Source: Halostreptopolyspora alba (GTDB lineage: Bacteria > Actinomycetota > Actinomycetes > Streptosporangiales > Streptosporangiaceae). From it: 64,000 nucleotides of DNA. The stretch is from contig RJMB01000006.1 in assembly GCA_003725585.1 (NCBI GenBank), forward strand, positions 124,001 to 188,000. The letters are read 5' to 3'. The position numbers and the translations under genes are program-made. This document shows positions 42,958-51,789 of this stretch, piece after piece (position 1 is the first letter of the stretch; the number at the start of each line of letters is the position of its first letter). The notes beneath the pieces are model-generated. The model did not search any database. It had not been told where the DNA came from and saw only the letters and a program-made list of their open reading frames with translations.

Positions 42958-45900
42958 ATGACACCGGAGCGGCCGGCCGGCGTGACGTCGAACGGCAGAG
43001 GGCGAGAGCCCCACCGGAGGGGCCGGATCCCCAAGCTGCTGTGGGGCGGGGCGATGGTGCTCACCTTCACCTGTGTCTGGTTGCAGACGACCCCGGACCT
43101 GTTCGGCGGGGAGCTGCCCCGGGAGGTCCTGGTCTGGTTCACCGCGATCGGCGCGTTCGGCCAGGCTCTCGGCGCGATCGTGTACCCCGAGCTGGCCGCG
43201 AAGTACCGTAGCCGCCCCCGGCAGCTCATCGTGCACCAACAACCCGGCAACGACCTGATCCCGCCCCGGGAGCACTTCGTTGGCTACGAGGAGGAGCGCT
43301 CCCGAATCAGCCGGTTGTTCGACCGGTTCCCACCTCCCGGCTGGAGACGACTCCTGCACCCCGCATCGTGGCGTGACGAGGACAACACACAGCCGGCGCT
43401 CGTCGTGGTGATCACCGGGGCACCCGGCACCGGAAAGAGCCAGCTCGCCAACCAGCTCGCCCGCGAGTTCCGGAAACGATTCCCCGACGGCGTCCGCCGG
43501 ATCGACCTGCAGGGGGACCGGACCGACTTCGACGAGACCCACCTCGATCTGGGGGAGCGGGAGAGCGAGGAGCCCCAGAGGGCCGAGGAGGTCGAGCAGG
43601 GCGGCCGTAGACCCTGGGGTCCTTTGCGGTGGTGGGGCAGAAAACACCCGGAACCGGAGACCGACACCGGCACGGGCCTGGCCGACGACTCGGGAACCCC
43701 CGTGGGTCCCTGGGCGCCCCGCAACGAGTACAGCCTGCTCGAGGAGGCACTCGACTCCATCGGCGACTCGCCCCGTGGGCCGCGCCGCAACCTGGAGCAG
43801 ACCTGGCGGCGGTTGACCGACGGTCGCCGGCTGCTGCTGGTTCTGGAGAACGCCGCGAGTCCGGAGCAGATCCGACCGCTGATCCCGAACAGCCCGCTGA
43901 GCGCGGTGCTCGTCACCAGCAGGCGGTCGTTCGCGAGGCCGGGGGCGTTCGCCGACACCGACTTCGACTGGGAGACCGTGGAACTCTCCGGTTTCGCCGA
44001 CGACGAGGTCGGGCTCGAGCTGCTGGAACGACTCGCCCCGGTCTCCGACTCCGCCTCGGACCCCGAGGAGGAACGGCAGCTGCGTCGCCAGATCGTCGCC
44101 CACTGCCAGAAACTGCCCATCGCCCTGGGCATGTGCGGTATGCGGCTCGCCGCCCCGGCGGGCAACGACGCCCGCGATCTACTCACCGCCCTCGGACACG
44201 TCGACCAGACCCCGCTGGTGCACGCCCCGTATGGCTTCCGCGCCTCCTTCACGGCCGCGTTCCAACAGTGCGATCGGGACGGTCGGCTGTTGCTGCGACG
44301 CATGGCCGTGACCGGCGTGTACCAGATCGCGGACTACTCCGCCGCGGCCCTGCTGGACAAACCCCGCCACAAGGCGGCGGAGGCCCTCGACGAGCTGCAC
44401 GCCCGATTCCTGATCGACCCGCTGGGTGAGGCCGAGGACGGACACGCCCGGTACCAGCTGCACCAGCTGGCCGCCGACACGTTGCGTGCCCGCACCGCCC
44501 ACGACTTCGGGCTGGGGCAGGACGAGAAGCCCGCCTGGTCCGAGGAGTCCGACCGTCTCGCCCGGGAGCGCCTGTTGTACGTCTACACCTGGCTCGCGGA
44601 GCAGGCGGCCGAGACGCTGAGCCACACGGGCGACGGGTTCGGCCAGGGGGCGGTGGTCCCACCGGATCTCATCGACCGGTTGGGGATACGGGCTCCCACA
44701 CACCCGCAGGCGTGGCTGGAACGCGACCGCGAGTTCCTACTGGGGTGCGCCTGGGTGGCCGGCGCCGATGGCCAACCGGAGGTGGGGCGCCGACTGGTCC
44801 GGGCGTTCGCGGCCATGTGCCAGACGGTGCGCACCCACTGGGACGAATGGGGTGAGGCCGTGCGTGCGCAGCGCCAGCTGGCCGATGCCGAGGGCGACCC
44901 GCACGCGGTCGCCATGGCGATGCTGGACGAGTCGGAGTACGCCGGCAGCCGCGGCGACTACGACCGCGGGGTCACACTGGCCGAGGCCGCCCGGGACGCG
45001 TTCGTGGCCCAGGGGGCGCACCCCCGGTGGCGAGCGCGGTCCCTGCGCGCGTTGGGAGGCAACCTGCAGCGCCGGGGAGACCTCGACGACGCGCGCCGCG
45101 AGCTCGAACACGCCGAGAGCATCTTCGCCAGGTACGAGGAGACCTGGTGGCAGGCGCGAACGCGGTGCAACCTCGCCGAGGTCGACACCCACGTCGGAAC
45201 CTACGCCGAAGCGCAGCGGCTGCTGGAGCAGGCCCGCGACGCCTTCGATGCCGCGGGCGACCCCGACCACGGTCAGCACACCCGTATCCTGCTGGCCGAG
45301 GTGCTGAACCGCCGGGGACACGACCTGGAGGCGTGGAGCCTGCTGCAACACGTGCGTACGCGTGCCCTGGAGGAGAGCAAGGAGGGCTACGTCGCCCGGT
45401 GCCTGCGCGCCATGGGTGCGCTAGACAGCGACACCCTGGAGCGCCAGTACCTGCTGTTGGCCCAGAAGGAGGAAGGGTCGACGGATGTGGGCTCCCGCCT
45501 GCCCGGATCCACCGCCTGGCGCAAGGCGCGTGCTCGCCGACGTTCCTGGTCGCACCGGAGCAGGGTGGCGATGCTCCACGAGGCGATCGAGCTGCTGGAC
45601 CGTATGGGCGACGTGTGGGGTGTGCACTGGACCCGGCTGACCCTTGGTCTCACCCTGATCCGGGATGGGTACTTCACGAAGGGCGCCCGCGAGCTGGACC
45701 GGGCAACCGAGGGGTTCGCCGAGCTGGCCGACCGGCTGTGGCGGGCCCGGTCCCACCGGATCATCGCCGAGCGGCTGCTGGCCGCCGCTGTCGAGCACGT
45801 CACCGGCTCCTCGGAACCCGTTCCCGCTGGAATCGGGGTTTCCACACCGAGTTTCAAGTACCGGATCGACACGGCCTACGCGCACGCGCGCAGCGCCGTG

Positions 45901-46143
45901 GACGCCTACGCCGAGATCGGTGACCGCTCCGGCCAGATCCGCGCGCAGCTACTGCTGGCCCGCATCCTGCGCGCGGCCCACCGGCCGCACGACGTCGACG
46001 CCCCACTGCGCGCGGCCGAGCGGTTGGCCCAGGAGCACGGGATGCCGCACTTCGCCGAGGAGGCGAAGCGGCTGCGCCGCGTCCTCGGCGAGGGCGGCAC
46101 GCGGGACCACGCCACGGTCGCCGAGTACTGGCCCATCAGCTGA
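42958..46143 (+). CDS. Membrane-anchored STAND/NB-ARC-like ATPase with TPR repeats
   Basis: A 1061-residue protein. The N-terminus is basic, followed by two transmembrane helices (about 27-45 and 56-75), then a STAND NTPase: HFVGYEEERSRISRLF precedes Walker A ITGAPGTGKS (about 151-160), Walker B-like LLLVLENAAS and the sensor VLVTSRRSFA. After a winged-helix-like part (about 430-530), the C-terminal half (about 600-1050) is built of TPR-like helices (e.g. ARRELEHAESIFARYEETWW, AQRLLEQARDAFDAAGDPDH). It has no helix-turn-helix or effector domain, unlike AfsR/SARP regulators. STAND proteins oligomerise after sensing a trigger; signalling or defence is possible, and the partner is unknown. Confidence 0.85.
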   Translation: MTPERPAGVTSNGRGREPHRRGRIPKLLWGGAMVLTFTCVWLQTTPDLFGGELPREVLVWFTAIGAFGQALGAIVYPELAAKYRSRPRQLIVHQQPGNDLIPPREHFVGYEEERSRISRLFDRFPPPGWRRLLHPASWRDEDNTQPALVVVITGAPGTGKSQLANQLAREFRKRFPDGVRRIDLQGDRTDFDETHLDLGERESEEPQRAEEVEQGGRRPWGPLRWWGRKHPEPETDTGTGLADDSGTPVGPWAPRNEYSLLEEALDSIGDSPRGPRRNLEQTWRRLTDGRRLLLVLENAASPEQIRPLIPNSPLSAVLVTSRRSFARPGAFADTDFDWETVELSGFADDEVGLELLERLAPVSDSASDPEEERQLRRQIVAHCQKLPIALGMCGMRLAAPAGNDARDLLTALGHVDQTPLVHAPYGFRASFTAAFQQCDRDGRLLLRRMAVTGVYQIADYSAAALLDKPRHKAAEALDELHARFLIDPLGEAEDGHARYQLHQLAADTLRARTAHDFGLGQDEKPAWSEESDRLARERLLYVYTWLAEQAAETLSHTGDGFGQGAVVPPDLIDRLGIRAPTHPQAWLERDREFLLGCAWVAGADGQPEVGRRLVRAFAAMCQTVRTHWDEWGEAVRAQRQLADAEGDPHAVAMAMLDESEYAGSRGDYDRGVTLAEAARDAFVAQGAHPRWRARSLRALGGNLQRRGDLDDARRELEHAESIFARYEETWWQARTRCNLAEVDTHVGTYAEAQRLLEQARDAFDAAGDPDHGQHTRILLAEVLNRRGHDLEAWSLLQHVRTRALEESKEGYVARCLRAMGALDSDTLERQYLLLAQKEEGSTDVGSRLPGSTAWRKARARRRSWSHRSRVAMLHEAIELLDRMGDVWGVHWTRLTLGLTLIRDGYFTKGARELDRATEGFAELADRLWRARSHRIIAERLLAAAVEHVTGSSEPVPAGIGVSTPSFKYRIDTAYAHARSAVDAYAEIGDRSGQIRAQLLLARILRAAHRPHDVDAPLRAAERLAQEHGMPHFAEEAKRLRRVLGEGGTRDHATVAEYWPIS

Positions 46144-46167
46144 ACCGGGGCCGACCGCGCGGTGTGG

Positions 46168-46223
46168 GTCGTGTCCGGGGTTTTCGGCCCTACGATCGTA
46201 GGGCCGAAAACCCCGGACACGAC
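46168..46223. repeat. Perfect 56-base palindrome between the STAND gene and a YdcF gene
   Basis: Two 26-base arms around a GATC core (arms begin GTCGTGTCCGGGG on the left and mirror exactly on the right) with no mismatch. It lies 25 bases after the STAND stop codon and 43 bases before the next start. As RNA it would form a long hairpin without a T-tract, so a terminator is the simplest role. Confidence 0.8.
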
Positions 46224-46265
46224 GATGCGAGGCGGGGGGACGAACGGCGGGCGAGGGAGGCGCGG

Positions 46266-46883
46266 ATGCAACCGGCGGGCTGGGTCACGGCGGCTGTCGT
46301 CGCCGGGGCCGCGTTGGCTTTGGCGCCGACCGTGTGGGTCCACCTCGTCAGTGCCGGGCACAGGTTCGGGGCCGACTCCGTTGCGCCCCATCCGGTCGTG
46401 ATCGTTCTCGGCGCCGCTGTGTGGCCCTCCGGACCCTCGCCGCTCCTGGCGCGCCGGCTGCGCGTCGCCGCGCGGCTGTGGCACGCGGGCCGGGCACGGG
46501 CGATCCTCGTTTCCGGTGACGACCGCCCCGAGTCGGGCCGCGAAACCACCACCATGGTCCGGTTCCTCGTCGAGCTCGGGTTGCCCGAGCGGGTGATCGT
46601 GGCCGACCCCCACGGCTACCGCACCTGGGACACCTGTGTGCGAGCGCGCGAGGTCTTCGGGGTGGACCGGGCGATCGTCGTCACCCAGGTGTTCCACCTG
46701 CCCAGGACGGTGGCGTTGTGCCGGGCCGCGGGCGTCGACGCGGCCGGGGTGGGTGACCCCAGCCTCGCCCGACGGTCGCGGTCGACCGCCTACGGCTATC
46801 TCCGCGAGCTGGGTGCCAACGCCAAGGCGCTGCGCGACGCGGTGCGGCGTCCCCGGCCGTCGAGGTGCCGAACGACTCGGTGA
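46266..46883 (+). CDS. YdcF/SanA family membrane protein (DUF218), first copy
   Basis: A 205-residue protein with an N-terminal membrane helix (about 5-25) and a DUF218 domain: VIVLGAAVWPSGPSPLL, AILVSGDD, TWDTCVRAREVFG and VTQVFHLPRTVALCRAAGV. SanA/YdcF proteins affect envelope permeability and may act on lipid-linked intermediates; the reaction is not established. The ATG at 46266 has GGAGG six bases upstream. The second copy of this family lies at 48446-49117 on the other strand. Confidence 0.88.
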   Translation: MQPAGWVTAAVVAGAALALAPTVWVHLVSAGHRFGADSVAPHPVVIVLGAAVWPSGPSPLLARRLRVAARLWHAGRARAILVSGDDRPESGRETTTMVRFLVELGLPERVIVADPHGYRTWDTCVRAREVFGVDRAIVVTQVFHLPRTVALCRAAGVDAAGVGDPSLARRSRSTAYGYLRELGANAKALRDAVRRPRPSRCRTTR

Positions 46884-46903
46884 ACCAGGGATAATGGGCG
46901 ACC

Positions 46904-48412
46904 ATGGATGGTATCGACGGTGACGGGGGCGGCAGCGCCATGAGCGCAGCGGGTGAGAACGTCAACGGCGCGCCCGGCGGGGCAGCGGGGCGTGAGTCGT
47001 GGTCCGAGCGGGTCGAGACGGTCGACTGGGGCGCGCTCGCGCCCGACCGCGGCAAGGAGATTCCCGTTCTGCTGCGCGACCTCGCCGATGGTGGGGCGGC
47101 CAGTGGCAACGACCCCGTCGAGAGCCTGGCCACGCTCCACGACATCCTGCGGTTCCCGGAACCGGGCTACCTCGCCGCTCCGACGGCGGTCGAGTTCCTC
47201 ACCGCGATCGCGTGCGACCCCGCCACCGCCCCGGCGGGGCGGTGGCGCCCGCTCAGCCTGCTGCTGGAGCTCATCGTGCCCCACGCGGCGACACGATTTC
47301 CCCACCACCGCGACATCGCCCTGTGGCGTGACGAGGTGGCCTGGGTGAGTGCCACGCCCGTCGACGAGGCGCGCGCGCAGTACGAGACCTGGCTGGGGGA
47401 GGCGTCCGACGAACAGGAGCACCGGCGGCTGACCCGCCGCCTGGACACCCTCTCGCGCGACAACGGGCCCGCCCTCATCGAGGCCGAGCTGGCGGTCCAC
47501 GACGCGGCTCGGGAACGCGTCGCCGACCTGGCCGGGCTGCTGGCGGGCTCCGACAACCGGCGCAGTGTCGACAGCGCCGCCGAATGGGCCTGCTACGTCC
47601 TGGCGTTCTTCCCCGACGAGGCCGAGACCATCCTGCCGGTGCTCACCCGCGAGTCGTCACTGCTCGTCCCCAGGGACCTGGCCAGCGGCGCCACGAGCGG
47701 TGACGGGCCGCTGTCCGCCGAGCTGTTCGCGGTGGGCATGCTGGCCAGGCCCGAGCACGCCGCGGTGACGGTGGCGCTGGCCCACCAGATGGCCGGTGGC
47801 CACCTCTACAACACGTTCACCGCCGCGGTCTCCCTGGCCATGATCCACGGGGAGCGGGTGCCGCAGGAGTGTCTGCGCCGCATCACCCGCAGCGGCCGTA
47901 GTCGGGTCGGCTACAAGGGGCTGTTCGACGACTCGTGGCCGTACTGCGGGCAGCACCCCCCGGAACAGCTCGGCTACCTCGCCCTCGGCCGTGGGGGCAC
48001 GGCCACCCGCGGGGTGCGGATCGACATGCTGCCCGAGGTGTTGGCGGCCGCTGAAGGGGCGTCCCGCGCGATCCTCGTCGCGGACGCCCTCGAGATGGTC
48101 CTCGGGCCACGCGACGAGGGCCACGACCCGGCCGACCACGAGTCCGCCGAGTTCACCCAGGATACGCTGCGGGTCCTGTGGGCCATCGCCGAGCTCGACG
48201 AGGCGGCCTGGGAGGCTCCCGGTTTCGTTGACACGCTCGAGGCGTGGGCGCTGCCCACCGACCGCGACGCCTTCCGCGAGTTCGCCGGGGTCGCCGACGA
48301 CGAGAGCGCCGAGCCCGAGCGGGACACGTCGGCGCGGGACGCTCCGGAGGCGAACACCGGTGGTGGTTCCCGGGAGCAGGGCGGCCTGCTGCGCCGCATC
48401 TTCGGTGGATGA
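46904..48412 (+). CDS. Hypothetical protein with HEAT/ARM-like helical repeats
   Basis: A 502-residue soluble protein of no family that I can name. From residue about 55 to 440 it consists of amphipathic helices in a regular pattern (e.g. ESLATLHDILRFPEPGYL, AHQMAGGHLYNTFTAAVSLA), suggesting an alpha-solenoid. The C-terminal tail is acidic with a basic end (GGLLRRIFGG). Start ATG 46904, with a GATAAT box ending 8 bases upstream, or ATG 46940. It lies between two YdcF paralogues. Similar proteins exist in actinomycetes as uncharacterised HEAT-repeat proteins. Role unknown. Confidence 0.7.
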   Translation: MDGIDGDGGGSAMSAAGENVNGAPGGAAGRESWSERVETVDWGALAPDRGKEIPVLLRDLADGGAASGNDPVESLATLHDILRFPEPGYLAAPTAVEFLTAIACDPATAPAGRWRPLSLLLELIVPHAATRFPHHRDIALWRDEVAWVSATPVDEARAQYETWLGEASDEQEHRRLTRRLDTLSRDNGPALIEAELAVHDAARERVADLAGLLAGSDNRRSVDSAAEWACYVLAFFPDEAETILPVLTRESSLLVPRDLASGATSGDGPLSAELFAVGMLARPEHAAVTVALAHQMAGGHLYNTFTAAVSLAMIHGERVPQECLRRITRSGRSRVGYKGLFDDSWPYCGQHPPEQLGYLALGRGGTATRGVRIDMLPEVLAAAEGASRAILVADALEMVLGPRDEGHDPADHESAEFTQDTLRVLWAIAELDEAAWEAPGFVDTLEAWALPTDRDAFREFAGVADDESAEPERDTSARDAPEANTGGGSREQGGLLRRIFGG

Positions 48413-48445
48413 GGGCACGGGGCCGGCACGCGGCCCAGGCGCGGC

Positions 48446-49117
48446 TCAGTCCGGCCGCGCCAGGGCGTCGTCGATCCCCGGCTCCCTGGGGCCGAGGAAC
48501 CGGGGGTCGGGAGTGAACGCGGTGTCCAGCGCCGCCTTGAACGCCGCCGGGACCTCACGGGTGTAGCCGTAGACGGTCGCGATGGTGCGCACCCCACCGC
48601 TCGCGTCGCCCACGCCCGCGGTGTCGATGCCGGCCGCCCGGCACAGCCGAACCGCGCGCGGCAGGTGGAACTCCTGCGTGACGACGGTGGCGGCGTCCAC
48701 TCCGAAGACCTCCTTGGCGCGGGCGCAGGAGTCCCAGGTGCTGAACCCGGCGTAGTCCCCGACCACCTTGGCGGCCGGTATCCCCGCCTCCACCAGGTGG
48801 TCGCGCATGGCGTCGGTCTCGTTGTAGCCCTCGTGGCTGTTGTCGCCGCTGACCAGCACCGCCCGCACTTTCTCGCGGTCGTACAGCTCCGCCGCGATGT
48901 CCAGCCGCCGGGACAGCAGGGTCGCCGGCTCGCCGTCATCGGCGAGTCCGGCCCCGAGCACGAGGGCGACCGGGCGTTCCGGGACGTCGGCCACGGAGGA
49001 CCGGGCGTCATTCGTGGACAGCATCAGCCAGACCAGCGGCACCGGTAACACGAGCAGCGCGCCCAACGCCGCCGCCACGAACCACACCCGCCATTCACTC
49101 CACCTCAATATCGCCAC
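48446..49117 (-). CDS. SanA/YdcF family protein (DUF218), second copy
   Basis: A 223-residue protein with an N-terminal membrane helix (about 10-32, VWFVAAALGALLVLPVPLVWLM) and a full DUF218 domain: VALVLGAGLADDGEPATLL, AVLVSGDNSHEGYNETDAM, FSTWDSCARAKEVFG and VTQEFHLPRAVRLCRAAGI. It is closer to the E. coli SanA layout than the first copy. SanA is linked to vancomycin sensitivity through the envelope barrier in enterobacteria; the role in Gram-positive hosts is unknown. It is convergent with the HEAT-like gene. Confidence 0.9.
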   Translation of the reverse strand: MAILRWSEWRVWFVAAALGALLVLPVPLVWLMLSTNDARSSVADVPERPVALVLGAGLADDGEPATLLSRRLDIAAELYDREKVRAVLVSGDNSHEGYNETDAMRDHLVEAGIPAAKVVGDYAGFSTWDSCARAKEVFGVDAATVVTQEFHLPRAVRLCRAAGIDTAGVGDASGGVRTIATVYGYTREVPAAFKAALDTAFTPDPRFLGPREPGIDDALARPD

Positions 49118-49189
49118 ACATGGGGGGACGCGCGTTCCCCACGTCGAGTTCCCACCGGAACCTGAGAATGGGGCGGAAACGGGTCGCGG

Positions 49190-50161
49190 TCAGGGGGTAC
49201 CGGTGGTTCCGATACGGCGCAGCGCCTCCCGGACGTGCCCACCCGAGGCGGCGAGTTCCTGGCTGGCTCGGGTGCCGCCAACACCGCTCAACAGGGAGAC
49301 CAGGGCGACCCGGGTGTCGCCCTCGGCGGCGGTCAGCGCCTCGGCGCAGGTTTCCTCCGGGCAGCCCGTGGCCTCGGTGAGGATGGTGACCATGCGGCCG
49401 CGCAGTTTGGCGTTGGTGGCGTTCATCCCGACCATGAGGTTGGAGTAGGTGTAACCCAACCGCACCATGACCGCGGTCGAGAACGCGTTGAGCGCGAGCT
49501 TCTGCGCGGTTCCCGCTTTCATGCGCGTGGAGCCGGCGATGACCTCCGCCCCGGTGTCCATCCCCACGTGCACGTCGGCCTCGCTCGCGAGGGGGGCCGC
49601 GGGGTTGGCGCTGATCAGAACGGTGCGGGCCCCCATCTCGCGGGAGCGACGTAGCGCACCGGCGACGTAGGGGGTGCGCCCACTGGCGGCGAGGCAGACG
49701 GCGAGGTCGGCGGAGGTGACCGAGGAAGCCTCCGTTCGGCCCAGGTCGGGGCTGTCCTCGATCCCCTCGACGGCCTGCCCCAGTGCCGACTCGCCGCCGG
49801 CGTGGTGCGAGAGAACACGGGCCGCTTCGATACCGAAGGTCGGCGGTAGCTCGGCGGCGTCCATCGTAGCGATCCGGCCCGACGTGCCCGCCCCGAAGTA
49901 GTGGACGCGGCCCCCCTCACGCAGTGTGTCCACCCCGAGGTCGACCGCGCGCGCCAGGTCCGGCAGCACCTTGGCGACCGCGTTCGGCACCGTCGTGTCC
50001 TCGGCGTTGATCTCGCGCAACACGTCGAGGGTCGGAAGGAGGTCGATGTCGTAGGTGCCGGAGTTGCGACCCTCGGTCGGCGAACGGACGATCTCCACCG
50101 AAGGGGCGGGTGACGAGCCGTCGGCGTTGCTGGCTGCGGTGCTGTCCCGATCCGGCTGCAT
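49190..50161 (-). CDS. murQ: N-acetylmuramic acid 6-phosphate etherase
   Basis: A 323-residue SIS-domain lyase that splits the D-lactyl ether of MurNAc 6-phosphate to give GlcNAc 6-phosphate, a step in peptidoglycan recycling. Signature motifs are YFGAGTSGRIATMDAAELPPTFG (first part), AVCLAASGRTPYVAGAL and NLMVGMNATNAKLRGRM. The Glu of AELPPTFG is the expected catalytic region. The next gene upstream on the same strand is an RpiR/MurR-type regulator, 66 bases away, so the two form a muropeptide-recycling unit. GGAAGGAA precedes the ATG. Confidence 0.95.
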   Translation of the reverse strand: MQPDRDSTAASNADGSSPAPSVEIVRSPTEGRNSGTYDIDLLPTLDVLREINAEDTTVPNAVAKVLPDLARAVDLGVDTLREGGRVHYFGAGTSGRIATMDAAELPPTFGIEAARVLSHHAGGESALGQAVEGIEDSPDLGRTEASSVTSADLAVCLAASGRTPYVAGALRRSREMGARTVLISANPAAPLASEADVHVGMDTGAEVIAGSTRMKAGTAQKLALNAFSTAVMVRLGYTYSNLMVGMNATNAKLRGRMVTILTEATGCPEETCAEALTAAEGDTRVALVSLLSGVGGTRASQELAASGGHVREALRRIGTTGTP

Positions 50162-50227
50162 GGTTCCTTCCTGGAGTTGGGTCGGCGCTGTTCGTGCCCT
50201 GTCCGGTCGTGGCCCCCGAGAGGCCCG

Positions 50228-51187
50228 CTACCCCTCCCGGCCGCGCGTCCGGCGTCCCGACTCGTCGACACGCAACCCGCGTACGGCCTCGTACGTGGCC
50301 TCCAGGGCTGCGCGGCTGTCCGCGTAGCGGGACTGCGCCACCCCGACGAACAGGCAGTCGATGACCGTGAGCTGGGCGAGCCGGCTGGCCGTCGCCCCCG
50401 ATCGGAAGGTCGTCTCGCGTGCGGCGGTGGTCAGGAGGTGGTCCGCCGTGGTTCCGATGGCCGAGCGCGGATGGTTGGTGATGGCCACCGTGGTCGCCCG
50501 ACGCTGACGCGCCTTGGCCAGGGTGTCGACGACGTCGGTGGTGCCGCCGCTATGGCTGATGGCGATCGCGACGTCCTCGGAGGTGAGCAGGGCCGCGCTG
50601 GTCAGCATGACATGGGTGTCGGACCAGCTGAACGAGGTGAGGCCGATCCGGTGCAGCTTCTGCTGGAGGTCCGCGGCGACGAACGCGCTCGCCCCCACCC
50701 CGTAGATGTCGACGCGCCGCGCCCCCGCCACCGCCCCGATTACGGTCCGGAGCTGGCCGACGTCGAGTTGGGTCGCGGTTTCCTCGACCGCCCTGGCGTC
50801 GGTGAACGCGACCTTCTCCACCACCGTGACGAGGGTGTCGTCGGGGTTGATGTCGCTGGTGACCTCGCGGGTGCCGACCCGGGACCCGCGGGCCTGCCCG
50901 GACTCGGTGGCCAGGGTGAGTCGCAGCTCGCGGTATCCGGTGAAGTCGATCGTGCGGCAGAACCGGATCACCGTCGCCTCGGAGGTGTCGCAGTCCTCGG
51001 CGAGCTGGGTGATGGAGGAGGCGACCACCCGTTCGGGATCGTCGATGATGCGCTGGGCGACGCGTTGCTCGGCCGGGGCGAGGGACGGCAGTAGAGAACG
51101 GATCCGCAGCACAGTGGTGGGCGCGGACGCATCGTCGTGGGCGTTCGACGCGGGCGGTTCGTCGGACGGTTGCGTCGCTCTCACCAT
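50228..51187 (-). CDS. MurR/RpiR family transcriptional regulator
   Basis: A 319-residue regulator with an N-terminal RpiR-type helix-turn-helix (about 25-100: SLAPAEQRVAQRIIDDPERV, ITQLAEDCDTSEATVIRFCR) and a C-terminal SIS sugar-phosphate-binding domain (about 130-280, VDIYGVGASAFVAADL, DVAIAISHSGGTTDVVDTL). The context (murQ next, amino-sugar kinase divergent) points to MurNAc 6-phosphate or GlcNAc 6-phosphate as ligand (inference). The region upstream is shared with the divergent kinase gene, so it may control both. Confidence 0.92.
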   Translation of the reverse strand: MVRATQPSDEPPASNAHDDASAPTTVLRIRSLLPSLAPAEQRVAQRIIDDPERVVASSITQLAEDCDTSEATVIRFCRTIDFTGYRELRLTLATESGQARGSRVGTREVTSDINPDDTLVTVVEKVAFTDARAVEETATQLDVGQLRTVIGAVAGARRVDIYGVGASAFVAADLQQKLHRIGLTSFSWSDTHVMLTSAALLTSEDVAIAISHSGGTTDVVDTLAKARQRRATTVAITNHPRSAIGTTADHLLTTAARETTFRSGATASRLAQLTVIDCLFVGVAQSRYADSRAALEATYEAVRGLRVDESGRRTRGREG

Positions 51188-51441
51188 GTCGGAAAGTTTC
51201 CTTCGATCATCGTTGACGAGTCAATCGCCGGACCGGTGGCACGGCCCCGATACTGGTTACGACACGAGTGTGCCCCGAATTCCACACCTGTTCCCGTGTG
51301 AGAGCGGACGAGCCGCGAAACGGCTGCCGAGAGTAGCGCACAGTGATTCCGCGCCGCCATGGCCGGTGCGCGTGGAGGGGGCGCGGGCGGTGCCGGCAGG
51401 CCCCGAACCTCGAGGATCCCCCGGGAGGAAGGGAGGAGAAG

Positions 51442-51552
51442 GTGCCTGGCGGGAAGTCGTCCCCCGTACGCTCCCGCCAGGCACGGATGCCCTGAGAACA
51501 GAACATCCCGGCCCTCACGGGCTGGCCGTCCTCCAGCCCGGGAGGAGTTCAA
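51442..51552 (+). mobile_element. Structured IS200/IS605-like right-end remnant (possible omega-RNA scar)
   Basis: A perfect 13-bp hairpin (51442-51454 with 51472-51484; arms GTGCCTGGCGGGA / TCCCGCCAGGCAC) is followed by a 7-bp hairpin GGGCTGG / CCAGCCC (51519-51539), GGGAGGAG, and ends in TTCAA (51548-51552). Hairpins followed by a GGGAGG-like stretch and a terminal TTCAA are the usual right end of IS605-type elements carrying tnpB, where the omega-RNA scaffold ends. No transposase or tnpB remains. It lies in the 602-base gap between the divergent regulator and kinase genes; the rest of the gap shows nothing else I can name. A different structured RNA is possible. Confidence 0.35.
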
Positions 51553-51776
51553 CCCGCCGATACTCGGGCCACGGTGATACGCGTTCACGGCCGCGGGGAA
51601 GTACCAACCGGAACGCCTACGCCCCTCATAGTGCTGCGTCGGGCTTTCAGTGCACTGGCGGTTCGCTTTCAGCTGAAGCGCAGGTCAGGGTATGTCCAGG
51701 TCCGACCGCCTATCGACCGTTCGGTGCCCGTTGCGGTGCGGTCCCACACGTCACGGCGACGCCTCCCCCAGGGGTC

Positions 51777-51782
51777 TAGGCT
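51777..51782 (+). promoter_or_regulatory. -10 box TAGGCT, probable leaderless promoter
   Basis: TAGGCT ends 7 bases before the ATG at 51790; no ribosome-binding site lies between. Confidence 0.45.
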
Positions 51783-51789
51783 GCTGCCC

